Assembly (NCBI GenBank): GCA_031277255.1 | Contig: JAITMS010000020.1 | Span: 1-45,444, forward strand | Direction of reading: 5' to 3' | Source: Azonexus sp. | GTDB lineage: Bacteria; Pseudomonadota; Gammaproteobacteria; Burkholderiales; Rhodocyclaceae | Length of the DNA: 45,444 bases | Shown here: positions 8,456-17,080 of the stretch, in pieces | Numbering within the stretch: position 1 is the stretch's first letter | How the letters are laid out: the number at the start of each line of letters is the position of its first letter | Made by a program: the position numbers and the translations under genes | Notes under the pieces: generated by a model | Database searches by the model: none | What the model was told of the DNA's origin: nothing | Seen by the model: the letters and a program-made list of their open reading frames with translations, nothing else

Positions 8456-8484
8456 ATTATCGCATAGGATTGACCCCTCACGAA
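8456..8484 (-). promoter_or_regulatory. Candidate leuC promoter
   Basis: On the minus strand a GATAAT (8461-8456) matches a -10 box, with a weak -35 (TTCGTG) 17 bases upstream, in the short gap shared with divergent fapA. The -10 match is good and the -35 poor. No leader peptide with a run of Leu codons is visible. Confidence 0.35.
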
Positions 8485-8494
8485 CGGCAAAACA

Positions 8495-10117
8495 ATGGAA
8501 CAGACCAGCCCGCCCGCCCTGACGCTTTCTCTCGACCCGGCCACGGGCGAAATCCGCGCCGTTTTTGACCCGGCGACGGGCGGCCCGCCCCCGGAAATCG
8601 ACATCATCGAGCAGGCTCTCGCCGAGCGGGGCTGGAGCGGCTTCGAGATTGACGAGCCAGCCCTCAGCGCCTTTGTCGCCCGTTGCCACCCGGCCAGCGG
8701 CATCGTCGTTGGCGTGCTGGGCAGGAGCCGGGACGGCGAATTTTCGCTGACCGTCGATCCCGACATGATGACGGCGCGCCTGACGCTGACGCCGCCGCGC
8801 GGCGGCAAGGCCGTTGACCGCGCCGACATCGCCGAAGCCTTGCAGCAGCGCGGCGTCGTCTACGGCATTCGGCCTGACGCCATCGCCGCGGCGCTGGCCG
8901 ACGGCTCCTGTCTGGGCCAGGTCATCGCCCGTGGCGAGCCGGTCGTCGAAGGCAGGCCGACGCGCTTTGAAAATCTGTTCGACCAGCGCCACGACAGCGC
9001 CAACGAAGACGAACTGGGCCGCAAGCATTACGCCGATTTTTCCTACCTGCTGCTGGTCGATGTCGGCAACCCGCTGATGCGCCGCCACCCGCCCGTGCCG
9101 GGCCAGGCGGGAACCAACCTGACCGGCTCCGCGGTAGCGCCGAAACCCCTGGCCGACATCCCGTTTCGCCCCGGCTTGCAGGGCGCCGCCCCGGACGGCA
9201 ACGACCCCGACCTGCTGCGGGCGACTTCCGGCGGCCAGCCGGTGCTCCTGCCCGACGGCGTCATGGTCAATCCGCTCATCGAGGTCAAGGATGTCGACTA
9301 CGGCACCGGCAGCATCGAATTTGACGGCGCGCTCCGCGTCACGGGCGATGTCAAGGCCGGGCTGCGGATCAAGGTCAGCGGCGACGTGATCGTCAATGGC
9401 GCGGTCGAATCGGCCCACATCACCGCCGGCGGCAACATCGCCGTGCGCGGCGGCGTCATCGGCCATCAGGAAACCCACGCGGCGCTGCCGGAATCGACCG
9501 CCACCCTGATTTGCGCCGGTCATGTCCAGGCCCTGTTCATGGAAAACGCGCGGGTCGAGGCCGGCCAGTCGATCCTCGTCGAGCGCGGCGTCCACCAGTG
9601 CGAACTGACGGCCCGCGACGAAATCATCATCGGCAAACGGGGCAGCAAGAACGGCCAGATCATCGGCGGCAAAACGCAAGCGACGACGCTCATCAGCGCC
9701 GGTTCCCTGGGCAATGTGACGGGCGTCAAGACCGAACTGCTGGTCGGCGTCGATCCCTATCTGGAAAACCAGATCGCGACAGAGGAACAGCAACTCAAAA
9801 AGAAAATGGAGGAAGTCGACAACGTCCTCAAGCTCCTCGCCTACTTCAAGCAAAACCCGCAAAAAGGCGCGGGCGGCATGTTGGAAAAGGTCGAAGCGAC
9901 CCGCCAGCAACTCCTGGCGACCACCGGCGCGCTGAACGCCGAACTGCAAACCCTGCGCGACCAGCGGGAACAGTCGGGCCAAGGCAAAATCGAGGTCGGC
10001 GGCGCCATCCATTACGGCGTCGAAGTCCGCATCGGACGCTACAGTTGGCAAGCAGCGGACGATATTTCCGGCGGCACGATTCAACTCGTCGACGATCTGA
10101 TCCGCGTCAGCCGCTGA
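8495..10117 (+). CDS. FapA family protein (DUF342)
   Basis: The 540-residue protein has the FapA layout: an N-terminal region, the conserved start of the repeat domain ([26 protein letters not shown]), a right-handed beta-helix-like Gly/Val-rich region (about 270-400), and a C-terminal coiled coil (about 428-500). In Vibrio FapA recruits the glucose-specific EIIA protein and affects flagellar assembly; most other members are uncharacterised. No flagellar genes are nearby. It is divergent from leuC, and I see no clear ribosome-binding site. Confidence 0.82.
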   Translation: MEQTSPPALTLSLDPATGEIRAVFDPATGGPPPEIDIIEQALAERGWSGFEIDEPALSAFVARCHPASGIVVGVLGRSRDGEFSLTVDPDMMTARLTLTPPRGGKAVDRADIAEALQQRGVVYGIRPDAIAAALADGSCLGQVIARGEPVVEGRPTRFENLFDQRHDSANEDELGRKHYADFSYLLLVDVGNPLMRRHPPVPGQAGTNLTGSAVAPKPLADIPFRPGLQGAAPDGNDPDLLRATSGGQPVLLPDGVMVNPLIEVKDVDYGTGSIEFDGALRVTGDVKAGLRIKVSGDVIVNGAVESAHITAGGNIAVRGGVIGHQETHAALPESTATLICAGHVQALFMENARVEAGQSILVERGVHQCELTARDEIIIGKRGSKNGQIIGGKTQATTLISAGSLGNVTGVKTELLVGVDPYLENQIATEEQQLKKKMEEVDNVLKLLAYFKQNPQKGAGGMLEKVEATRQQLLATTGALNAELQTLRDQREQSGQGKIEVGGAIHYGVEVRIGRYSWQAADDISGGTIQLVDDLIRVSR

Positions 10118-10118
10118 C

Positions 10119-10139
10119 CAGAGGACAGAGGACAGAGGG
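10119..10139. repeat. CAGAGGA heptamer array (copy 2, inverted orientation)
   Basis: Three units CAGAGGA, CAGAGGA and CAGAGGG begin two bases after the fapA stop. This is the reverse complement of the TCCTCTG array seen elsewhere. Confidence 0.7.
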
Positions 10140-10193
10140 GTGGTCAGTGCGCAGTTGTCAGTAAATTTCCGCTGGCGGGAGCCAGCGCCAATT

Positions 10194-10345
10194 AGAGCAT
10201 TTTCTGTTCAAGTTCTTACACTTCCGTTCGTCCTGAGCTTGTCGAAGGACGGTGCGGAGAGAGGATACGGAGGCTTGAACCGGGCTTCGACAGGCTCAGC
10301 CCGAACGGTATAGGGGTATGTATGCACTTGAATCAAAACCGCTCT
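10194..10345. repeat. REP-containing element with a different pair of inverted ends
   Basis: Ends at 10194-10220 (agagcattttctgttcaagt...) and 10319-10345 (...ttgaatcaaaaccgctct) are imperfect inverted copies. The core holds the same REP palindromes (cgtcctgagcttgtcgaagg and gcttcgacaggctcagccc) as the elements at 2012 and 13093. It lies in the 276-base gap between fapA and the convergent MFS gene. A separate hairpin without a T-run is at 10170-10187. Confidence 0.65.
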
Positions 10346-10376
10346 AACAGAAGACAGATAACTGAACACGAATCCG

Positions 10377-10404
10377 TCCTCTGTCATCTGTCCTCAGTCC
10401 TCTG
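10377..10404. repeat. TCCTCTG heptamer array overlapping the MFS stop codon (copy 3)
   Basis: Four units (TCCTCTG, TCATCTG, TCCTCAG, TCCTCTG) overlap the 3' end of the MFS transporter, whose stop codon (10394-10396) and last three residues (Ser-Glu-Asp) are encoded by the array. Confidence 0.75.
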
Positions 10405-11539
10405 AAACCCAGCGCCAGACCAGCAGCAGGCCGAGCAGACCGAACAAGGCGGCCAGCGAAAAAGTCCACCCGGCCCCCCAGGGATCCCAGGTTTTACCGC
10501 CGATCAAGGCGCCGAGAAGGCCGCCCGCGCCGAAGGTCAGGCTTGAATAAAGCGCCTGCCCGCGTCCCTGCGCCCGCCCCGGAAACCAGGCATGGACGGC
10601 GGCGATGGCCGAGGCATGGCAAGCGCCAAAGGTCAGCCCGTGCAACAGTTGCACGAAAACCATCAGGCCCACCGAGGCGACGCCCCAACCCATCAGGAAA
10701 AAACGCAGAGCGGCGGCAGCGAAGCAGGCAAGCAGAATACGGCGCGGCGAAAAGCGCCGGGCCAGCCGGGACATGCCGAGAAAGACCGCGATTTCGGCGA
10801 GCACGCCAATCGACCACAACAAGCCGACCTCGGTTTTGCTGTAAGCATGGGCCGCCAGATGAATGGAATAAAAAACATAAAACGGCCCATGCGCCACCGA
10901 CATGGCAAAGCAGGCCGCCATCAGCGCCGCCACATGCGGCTGACGCAGGATGGGCCATAGCGGCGGCGCGGCTTCCGTCGCCACCGGACGCGCCGCCCGC
11001 GTTTCCGGCAAAACAGCGGCCCCGCACAAGATAGCGAGCAAAATGCCCCAGCACACCCAGAGCAGGCCCGGCAAAGCTACCCGGTCGAGCAAAGCGCCAG
11101 TGCCCATGACGGTGACGATAAAACCGACCGACCCCCAGACCCGAACCCGGCTATAACGGCTCTTGGCCGCGCCGAGATGGTCAAAGGTCAAGGTTTCGAC
11201 CAGCGGCAGCGCGGCGCTCCAGAAAAACGCCATCAACGCCATCGCCAGCAGCATGGCGGGCAAGCGGTCAACCCAGAAAAAAGCCGAAAACCCGGCAATG
11301 GCGAGCAGGCTGGAGAGCCGGATAATCGGCACCCGCCGCCCGTAACGATCGGCCAGCCAACCCCAGAGATTGGGGCCGAACAGACGCATCAACTGCATCT
11401 GCGACATCAAAAGGCCAATCTCCCAGGCCGAAAAATGCAGCGATTCGAGATACAGCCCGAAATAAGGCGAAAACGCGCCGATGAAGGCGAAGTAGAAAAA
11501 GTAATAGCCGGAGAGACGCCAATAGGGGAAAACTTGCAT
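10394..11539 (-). CDS. MFS transporter, HcaT-like
   Basis: The 381-residue protein has about twelve hydrophobic segments and the loop motif GWLADRYGRRVPI after the second or third helix, typical of the major facilitator superfamily. The N-terminal FPYWRLSGYYFFYFAFIGAFSPYFGLYL resembles the HcaT (3-phenylpropionate) / nucleoside-symporter-like subgroup. The substrate cannot be inferred. It is a single gene, convergent with fapA. The last three residues derive from the heptamer array, a small repeat-driven change of the C-terminus. Confidence 0.82.
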   Translation of the reverse strand: MQVFPYWRLSGYYFFYFAFIGAFSPYFGLYLESLHFSAWEIGLLMSQMQLMRLFGPNLWGWLADRYGRRVPIIRLSSLLAIAGFSAFFWVDRLPAMLLAMALMAFFWSAALPLVETLTFDHLGAAKSRYSRVRVWGSVGFIVTVMGTGALLDRVALPGLLWVCWGILLAILCGAAVLPETRAARPVATEAAPPLWPILRQPHVAALMAACFAMSVAHGPFYVFYSIHLAAHAYSKTEVGLLWSIGVLAEIAVFLGMSRLARRFSPRRILLACFAAAALRFFLMGWGVASVGLMVFVQLLHGLTFGACHASAIAAVHAWFPGRAQGRGQALYSSLTFGAGGLLGALIGGKTWDPWGAGWTFSLAALFGLLGLLLVWRWVSED

Positions 11540-11613
11540 CCAGCCATTCTACCGGAGGCCGGATCGCCCGGTTCTGCGCCAGCTCGTGACTTGTAGCGGA
11601 CGCAAGGCGGAAT

Positions 11614-12354
11614 TCATCCCGTAGCAGGCAATGAAATACGGTAGCGATTCATGCACACTTCATTGCCGTCAACCCGCGTGCTGACCATGCGGCTATCGGG
11701 AAATTCGCCGCAGCGCAGAAACTCGACCTGATGCGGCGCAATCGGCTGTGGCGCGCACAAGGCCACCGTCAGCGCATCGTCGGTGAGTTCAATGCGAAAC
11801 GCCACGGGAACAGGCAGGGTATTGTGCAAGCGCAAATCCTTGTAGCCATAGACCAGGGTCGCATCGCTGCCCAGCGGGCAAAAACGGGTGTCCTCGGTGT
11901 AAATGTCGTGGCTATGGGCATGGCGCTCAACAATGCCCAGCCCGGCTTGCAACGCCAACTGATACAACAGGCCGGAGAGCTGGCACAGGCCGCCGCCTTC
12001 TCCTTGAGTGATGCTGCCGCCGATCAACACGCGGCCATGCCGGTAGCCGCGCTTGGCGCTGGGTTCGCCCAGCAGGCGCGCCAGCGACAAAATGCCGCCG
12101 GGGGAAATTTCCCGATTGTTGAGCACTGTAGCGGCAAGGCGCAGGTTGTGCCGTTTCGCGGTAACGGAAGCGCCCGGCAGAATGGCCTGTTCCAAGGTGA
12201 GTTGCGGCGGCCAGCAAGTTTGCCGCGCTGTAGGTAGGATCAGCAGCGGCAGCAATCCATGACGCCAGTCCGTGAACCAGCGACGTACAAGATGTATGCG
12301 CAAACGCAACGGCGGCGGAATACAAGCGCGCAATAGCGCTCTCATGGCAATCAT
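11614..12354 (-). CDS. VanW family protein
   Basis: The 246-residue protein contains the VanW signature: VLNNREISPGGILSLARLLG, then ITQGEGGGLCQLSGLLYQLAL, then ERHAHSHD. VanW is named for its place in a vancomycin-resistance cluster, but its biochemical role is unknown, and chromosomal copies in Gram-negative bacteria are not evidence of resistance. Its ATG overlaps the stop of the upstream methyltransferase (TGATG), so the two are coupled. An alternative ATG lies at 12345. Confidence 0.85.
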   Translation of the reverse strand: MIAMRALLRACIPPPLRLRIHLVRRWFTDWRHGLLPLLILPTARQTCWPPQLTLEQAILPGASVTAKRHNLRLAATVLNNREISPGGILSLARLLGEPSAKRGYRHGRVLIGGSITQGEGGGLCQLSGLLYQLALQAGLGIVERHAHSHDIYTEDTRFCPLGSDATLVYGYKDLRLHNTLPVPVAFRIELTDDALTVALCAPQPIAPHQVEFLRCGEFPDSRMVSTRVDGNEVCMNRYRISLPATG

Positions 12355-13049
12355 CAGCAGATAACGGGCTTACGCAGGCAGACCGCCATGTAAGACGCCC
12401 ACGATGGCGCCAGACAGCAGCACAAGGCGTCAACCGCGTGTAGCCAAGGCCGTATTCGCTGCGGTATACGATGAATGGGCAGAAACAGAAAACCGCCGCG
12501 CCTGGTTAATTCAAAGGGCGGCAGGCAATGCCGCAGCGTTGCGCAGGAGTAAGCGCTGTTGCCATGCCATCCGGGCGTATCGCTGCGCTGGCCGAAACTG
12601 CGCCGTCGCGCCGACGGAAAATCGACAATCCACATTCCGCCGGGTTCGAGCACACGCCAGACCTCGCGCCCGATGAGCGATAGGGTTTCTGGCGGCAGGT
12701 GCATGATGAGGTGAAAGGAGAACGCGGCCTGCAAAGCGCCATCCGCCAACGGCAAAGCGCATCCGTCACTTTGCCACAGCAAAGCCTGGGGCGCTTTGTT
12801 TACGGCTTGAGCCAGCATCGCCGCGCTCAGATCACAGCCTTGTCCAGCATAGGCGAGCAAGCGTCCCGTACCACAGGCCAGATCAAGCGTGCGTTCCCGC
12901 TCGACGCCGGTCAGCCAGCGCTCCAGCAGACGGCGCTCCTGATGGTCGATGAAACGACCATAACTGTTGCCGAAACGATGATTGTCGTAGTCGACCGCCA
13001 GATGGTCATAGTACGTTTTTACGCTTGCCGGAGAATGCGTTGCAGCCAT
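12354..13049 (-). CDS. Class I SAM-dependent methyltransferase
   Basis: The 231-residue protein shows motif I TLDLACGTGRLL, an acidic post-I region, and the Methyltransf_11-type segment FSFHLIMHLPPETL...EVWRVLEPGGMWIVDF. The frame is open to 13079, but ATG 13049 (MAATHSPASVKTYYDHLA) has AAGG just upstream and gives the common YDHLAVDYD start. The substrate is unknown. It is translationally coupled to the VanW gene, suggesting a joint envelope or small-molecule role. Confidence 0.8.
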   Translation of the reverse strand: MAATHSPASVKTYYDHLAVDYDNHRFGNSYGRFIDHQERRLLERWLTGVERERTLDLACGTGRLLAYAGQGCDLSAAMLAQAVNKAPQALLWQSDGCALPLADGALQAAFSFHLIMHLPPETLSLIGREVWRVLEPGGMWIVDFPSARRRSFGQRSDTPGWHGNSAYSCATLRHCLPPFELTRRGGFLFLPIHRIPQRIRPWLHAVDALCCCLAPSWASYMAVCLRKPVIC

Positions 13050-13092
13050 GACAACCTTGCCCTCGAAACGTCGCCGCATTATCGACTATTCA

Positions 13093-13217
13093 CCCGGCAA
13101 TTGAATATTGAACTTTTGAGCCAACTACCGTTCGCCCTGAGCCTGTCGAAGGGCGGTGCGGAGAACGGGCTTCGACAAGCTCAGCCCGAACGGTGGGTTC
13201 AAGATTGAGTTGCCGGG
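13093..13217. repeat. MITE-like element with 21-nt terminal inverted repeats and REP core (copy 2)
   Basis: Ends at 13093-13113 (cccggcaatt...) and 13197-13217 (...gagttgccggg) are inverted copies with three mismatches, and the symmetry continues a few bases outward (tattca / taaata). The core carries the paired REP palindromes (ccctgagcctgtcgaaggg and gggcttcgacaagctcagcc). Its ends match those of the element at 2012-2190. It lies upstream of the methyltransferase and contains no gene. Confidence 0.78.
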
Positions 13218-13277
13218 TAAATAATGAGGGAAAGCCTGCATCCCCTGACTTGCGGTCAGGGATTCAATCAAAACATG

Positions 13278-13859
13278 TCATGGCTGCGACCGCCAAGGCC
13301 CAAACCAGCGGCGCATCACTGCGGCCAGCGCCGCATCGCCTCTGGCGCTGAACAGGCCCAGCGGCGAGTAGCCGCGCCGGGCCGAAACCCGCAAAACGGT
13401 CAGCAGCAAGACAACGGTTATCAGCGTGTTCTGCCATCCGACCAGCGGCCATTGGCCCGACCACAGAATTTCCGGCGTCAGCGAAAACGGCGCAAGGTAA
13501 TAGATCGGCCAAACATCCGCCGCCGTCGTGCCGCGCGAACCGGCGATGTCGCACAGCAGGTGCAGATGCACGGCGGCGAAAGCCAGCAGCAGCACGGCCA
13601 GTTTGCAGCGGGCGAAGGCAGCCGCGGCAACGGCGATGAGCAGCGCCGCCGGCAGCCCATGCGCCAGCATGTGGTGATACGTCTGATAAAAATCGGTCGG
13701 CGCCCACCCCAGCCGCCGGGTCGTAAAGTCGACCACGATGCCCAACCCGTCCACATCGGGCAAAACGCCCGCCAGCGCGATCAAGCCCTTGTCGCGCAAG
13801 GAAGGCACAAACCTTTCACCGCCGACCCAGCCGACGAGGAAGTGAGTGATGGGACTCAT
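13278..13859 (-). CDS. YdjM-like membrane-bound metal-dependent hydrolase
   Basis: The 193-residue protein begins MSPITHFLVGW and carries the family's histidine/aspartate motifs: LPDVDGLG, YHHMLAHGLPAALL and HLHLLCDI, interleaved with four or more membrane segments. This is the DUF457/YdjM family, predicted inner-membrane metal-dependent hydrolases with unknown substrate. It sits 19 bases before the glycosyltransferase stop codon, on the same strand and downstream of no obvious partner. Confidence 0.8.
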   Translation of the reverse strand: MSPITHFLVGWVGGERFVPSLRDKGLIALAGVLPDVDGLGIVVDFTTRRLGWAPTDFYQTYHHMLAHGLPAALLIAVAAAAFARCKLAVLLLAFAAVHLHLLCDIAGSRGTTAADVWPIYYLAPFSLTPEILWSGQWPLVGWQNTLITVVLLLTVLRVSARRGYSPLGLFSARGDAALAAVMRRWFGPWRSQP

Positions 13860-13878
13860 GGGTTGGCCCGGCCTCGCA

Positions 13879-14877
13879 TCATGTTTGACCAGGCGTTTGC
13901 CCGGCTTCGAGAATCAGCGCCCAGTCGAAATCCGGCAGGGTGCGTAGTTGTTCGACGCCTGCCGCATAGTCGGCCTTGCTGGTTGAGACATAGCGCAGAT
14001 GCTCGTTCCACTCTGGTAATTGGCCGGGAAAGGTCGTCAGCGCGATGACCGGCAAGCCGCGATAGGGGCTGACGGTCAGCGCCGACAGGGTTTGTTGGAT
14101 CTTCTCCATGCTGCCGTCGGCGTCCAGCACCAGCACGCCGACAACGGTCGGCGGCGCAGGCGGGGGGCTGCGCTCCGTTTCGCCATACTTGGCCAGGTAT
14201 TTGCTGTAGCTCTCACGCCATGCCACTGACGTGAACCCGCCGCCGCTTTCGTGCATGACGCTGATCGGCCAGGTGCCCATGACCAGACCCTTCAATTCGG
14301 CCTGACGGCAGAAATCGAGGTCGTAGAAATGAAAGGCGAACTGTTCGTCAAAGCGGACGCCCGCCTGGTTCAGCGTCTGGCTGTCGGCGGCGAGAAAGAG
14401 GCCGTCCAGCAGTTTGCAGGCCTGCATGGATGGGCCGAAAAAAGAAATGCGCCCGTTGGGAAATCCATTGCCGCCGCCAACGACGCCGCTGAGATAGCGG
14501 GCTTCATCCCACTGATAATCTGGCGTCACCGCTGTGTACGCCCACGACGGCTGCCCCGGCTGGCGGCGCGTGTTGCCGGCGAGGCCGATGATGTCGAACT
14601 GTTGCAGTCCTTTGCGCAGACGCGCCATCCAGAAAAAATCGCAGAGATAAAGATCGTCGTGGAGAAAGACGAGAATCGCCGGGTCGTCTGCCGCCTCGCG
14701 CAAGGCTTCGTTGTAGACTTTGGACAGGCCGCGCTGGTTATCGCAATAAAGCCGCAACTGCGGCCAGAATTCACCGGGGTAGCAGATCAGCGAACGGCCA
14801 AGGGCCGTGCTGGCGAAATTTTCTTGGGGCTGGCGCGTCGCGCAGACCAGGCGGATGGGTTGATCCATCGGCGCCAT
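13879..14877 (-). CDS. Family 2-like glycosyltransferase (StrF-domain type)
   Basis: The 332-residue protein has a GT-A-like core: NQRGLSKVYNEAL then LVFLHDDLYLCDFFW, where HDD is the probable nucleotide-sugar/metal DxD equivalent, then FGPSMQACKLLDGLF and FAFHFYDLDFCRQAE. This pattern is that of the Glyco_tranf_2_5/StrF group. The C-terminal 90 residues look like a second, degenerate alpha/beta domain. Its ATG follows the YdcH stop codon directly, so the two are cotranscribed. A start at 14868 (MDQPIRL) is equally possible. Confidence 0.75.
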   Translation of the reverse strand: MAPMDQPIRLVCATRQPQENFASTALGRSLICYPGEFWPQLRLYCDNQRGLSKVYNEALREAADDPAILVFLHDDLYLCDFFWMARLRKGLQQFDIIGLAGNTRRQPGQPSWAYTAVTPDYQWDEARYLSGVVGGGNGFPNGRISFFGPSMQACKLLDGLFLAADSQTLNQAGVRFDEQFAFHFYDLDFCRQAELKGLVMGTWPISVMHESGGGFTSVAWRESYSKYLAKYGETERSPPPAPPTVVGVLVLDADGSMEKIQQTLSALTVSPYRGLPVIALTTFPGQLPEWNEHLRYVSTSKADYAAGVEQLRTLPDFDWALILEAGQTPGQT

Positions 14878-15141
14878 TCAGCGCGCCGATTGCTGCCCGG
14901 CGCGGTAGGCGAGCAGGATGTGATACAGCTCGTCCTTGAGTTTGAGCCGCTGTTTCTTCATGTCTTCGAGCGTGAAATCGGCAATCGGCATGTCGTGTTC
15001 TTCGAGGTCTTCGACCTTGCCGGTCAGGCGGTTGTAGCTGAAGAACAGGCGGGCAAACAGCGCGTTGCCCGCTTTCAGGGCATCGATGGCGTCCCGCATT
15101 TCGGGAAACTCCTGGTAAAGATCGTGGTGATCGACTTGCAT
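14878..15141 (-). CDS. YdcH family protein (DUF465)
   Basis: The 87-residue, highly charged protein reads HHDLYQEFPEMRDAI...LFFSYNRLTGKVEDLE...MKKQRLKLKDELYHILL. It matches the small helical DUF465/YdcH family, predicted to form a coiled-coil hairpin. The function is unknown. It directly precedes the glycosyltransferase. A terminator-like hairpin upstream separates it from aroC. Confidence 0.82.
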   Translation of the reverse strand: MQVDHHDLYQEFPEMRDAIDALKAGNALFARLFFSYNRLTGKVEDLEEHDMPIADFTLEDMKKQRLKLKDELYHILLAYRAGQQSAR

Positions 15142-15162
15142 GGCTACTCCCCTCTTTTTAAT

Positions 15163-15188
15163 AAAAATTCCGCCCTGAGCGCGGAAAA
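15163..15188 (-). terminator. Probable terminator after aroC
   Basis: A 6-bp stem (ttccgc 15168-15173 / gcggaa 15181-15186, 7-base loop) is followed on the minus strand by a T-rich run (ATTTTTATT), ten bases past the aroC stop. Confidence 0.55.
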
Positions 15189-15198
15189 ACTGAAAATT

Positions 15199-16299
15199 TT
15201 ACGCGCTACTACCCGGCAGGCGCGGCGTGGCGCAGACGACATCGCCGCATTGGGCGCGCTGGCGCAGGGCGTGATCCATCAACACCAGCGCCAGCATGGC
15301 TTCGGCAATCGGCGTCGCCCGGATGCCGACGCAGGGGTCGTGACGGCCCCCGGTCGCCACTTCGACCGCCTGCCCCCTGACATCGACCGTGCGCCGCGCC
15401 TGGGCAATCGACGGCGTCGGCTTGACGGCAATTTTGACGACGATTTCCTGGCCGGTCGAGATGCCGCCGAGGACGCCGCCGGCGTTGTTGCTGAGAAAGC
15501 CTTGCGGCGTCATTTCGTCGCCGTGTTCGCTGCCGCGCTGGGTGACGGCGGCGAAACCGGCGCCGATTTCAACGCCCTTGACGGCATTGATGCCCATCAT
15601 GGCGTAGGCGATGTCGGCGTCGAGCCGGTCATAAACCGGCTCGCCCCAGCCCGGCGGCACGCCGCGGGCGGTCACGGTAATGCGCGCGCCGATTGAATCG
15701 AGCGATTTGCGCAACTGATCCATATAGGCTTCAAGTTCCGGCACGATCCCGGCATTGGGCGCGAAAAAAGGGTTGCCGTCGATGTCCGCCGCCGCGACGA
15801 AAGGAATGTCGATCGGCCCCAGGGCGCTCATCCAGCCGCGAATTTCAACGCCGTAACGTTCATTCAGCCATTTTTTGGCGATTGCCCCTGCCGCCACGCG
15901 GACGGCGGTTTCGCGGGCCGAGGCGCGGCCGCCGCCGCGATAGTCGCGGAAGCCGTATTTCTGGGTGTAAACGTAATCGGCATGACCAGGCCGGAAAGTT
16001 TCGGCAATCTTGCCGTAATCCTGGCTGCGCTGGTCCTGGTTGCGGATCAGGAGGGCAATCGGCGTGCCGGTTGTCCGCCCTTGAAAAACGCCGGAAAGAA
16101 TTTCCACCGTATCCGGCTCGCGCCGCTGCGTCACATGCCGCGAGGTGCCGGGTTTGCGCCGGTCGAGTTCGGCCTGGATGTCGGCTGCTTCAAGGGCCAG
16201 CCCCGGCGGGCAGCCGTCGACGACGCAACCGATCGCCGGGCCATGCGACTCGCCAAAAGAGGTCACGGTAAACAGGGTGCCGAAGGTGTTGCCGGACAT
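15199..16299 (-). CDS. aroC: Chorismate synthase
   Basis: Forms chorismate from 5-enolpyruvylshikimate-3-phosphate, the last shared step of aromatic amino acid synthesis, using reduced FMN. The 366-residue protein has all three family signatures: [18 protein letters not shown], the FMN-site block [19 protein letters not shown], and R/H-rich [17 protein letters not shown] near the end. ATG 16299 ([10 protein letters not shown]) is the family start; the frame extends three codons further to a TTG. It follows the CBS protein by 27 bases. Confidence 0.96.
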   Translation of the reverse strand: MSGNTFGTLFTVTSFGESHGPAIGCVVDGCPPGLALEAADIQAELDRRKPGTSRHVTQRREPDTVEILSGVFQGRTTGTPIALLIRNQDQRSQDYGKIAETFRPGHADYVYTQKYGFRDYRGGGRASARETAVRVAAGAIAKKWLNERYGVEIRGWMSALGPIDIPFVAAADIDGNPFFAPNAGIVPELEAYMDQLRKSLDSIGARITVTARGVPPGWGEPVYDRLDADIAYAMMGINAVKGVEIGAGFAAVTQRGSEHGDEMTPQGFLSNNAGGVLGGISTGQEIVVKIAVKPTPSIAQARRTVDVRGQAVEVATGGRHDPCVGIRATPIAEAMLALVLMDHALRQRAQCGDVVCATPRLPGSSA

Positions 16300-16326
16300 G
16301 AGTGCCAAAAAAGTGAACCGGGACGG

Positions 16327-16779
16327 CTAGTCTAACGTAGCTTTGTCCTCTGGCCAGTTCTTGATGTAACGCTTGAGCATCCGGTTCTCCAGCCCCTGCT
16401 CCTCAAGCACGGCCTTGGCGACGTCGAGGAAGGAAATCACGCCCAGCAGTTGCTCGCCTTCGAGCACCGGCACATAGCGCGAACGCTTCTCGATCATCAA
16501 CTGCCGCAGTTCATTGATTTCCATTTCCGGGAAAACCGTCACCGGGTCGTCAATCATCACCTCGCCGACAGTCATGCCGTCAATGTGCGAGCCATGCGCC
16601 CGCAAGGCTTTCAGGATTTCGCGGAAGGTCAGCATCCCGACCATCCGCCCATCCGCCATGACGACCAGCGAACCGACATCGAATTCCGCCATCTCGTCAA
16701 TCGCCCGCGTCAGCGGCTGTTGCGGCGTCGCGGTATGGAGCGCCGCCGCCTTGGCCTCAAAAATTTCCCGAACCTTCAT
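16327..16779 (-). CDS. Tandem CBS-domain protein
   Basis: The 150-residue protein consists of two CBS domains (about 8-62 and 73-130) forming a single Bateman module, with the typical GMLTFREIL and GVISFLDVAKAVL segments. CBS modules bind adenosine nucleotides or related ligands and usually regulate a partner. No effector domain is fused. It probably shares a transcript with aroC, but a functional link is not evident. Confidence 0.88.
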   Translation of the reverse strand: MKVREIFEAKAAALHTATPQQPLTRAIDEMAEFDVGSLVVMADGRMVGMLTFREILKALRAHGSHIDGMTVGEVMIDDPVTVFPEMEINELRQLMIEKRSRYVPVLEGEQLLGVISFLDVAKAVLEEQGLENRMLKRYIKNWPEDKATLD

Positions 16780-16978
16780 GCCCCGCCTCGTTATTCATCC
16801 AGCCTGTACGCATCGTATTGATGAGCATCCCGGCCCATCAAGGGGCTGCCGCAATGACCACCCCTGATCGGGCCGATCTTAGAGCATCCCGGCGCTTTCG
16901 CAAATAGCGCCGCAGACAGGGCCAGGCGGGCTGCATCAATCCAGCATCAGATAAAAATAACAAACATGCCAGATGTGC
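16780..16978. other. Intergenic region upstream of the HTH gene
   Basis: The gap between the divergent CBS and HTH genes contains no supported ORF. A hairpin (ggcgct...agcgcc, 16891-16911) lacks a T-run. The right part becomes A/T-rich and leads into the promoter at 16979. Confidence 0.5.
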
Positions 16979-17007
16979 TTGCACAACATCATAAGCTCGC
17001 CTATACT
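16979..17007 (+). promoter_or_regulatory. Sigma70-type promoter of the HTH regulator
   Basis: TTGCAC (16979-16984) and TATACT (17002-17007) are separated by exactly 17 bases, a close match to the consensus. The -10 box overlaps the inverted repeat at 17003-17034. Confidence 0.75.
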
Positions 17008-17034
17008 CACTATGACTTTAGTCATAGTGAGTAT
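17003..17034. promoter_or_regulatory. Perfect inverted repeat, probable operator
   Basis: Two perfect 14-nt arms (atactcactatgac and its complement) flank the 4-base centre ttta. The repeat covers the -10 box and the likely transcription start of the HTH gene, as expected for autorepression by a dimeric HTH protein. Confidence 0.75.
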
Positions 17035-17080
17035 GAAAATACCCTACCCCGATGCCATTAAACCATGAAAGGAAGATGCC

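Noticed and set aside
8411-10084. Long minus-strand open frame upstream of leuC, apparently extending leuC by 558 codons
   Set aside because: It is the antisense of fapA. The translated sequence is Asp/Arg/Ala-rich without family similarity, and leuC has its standard start at 8410.
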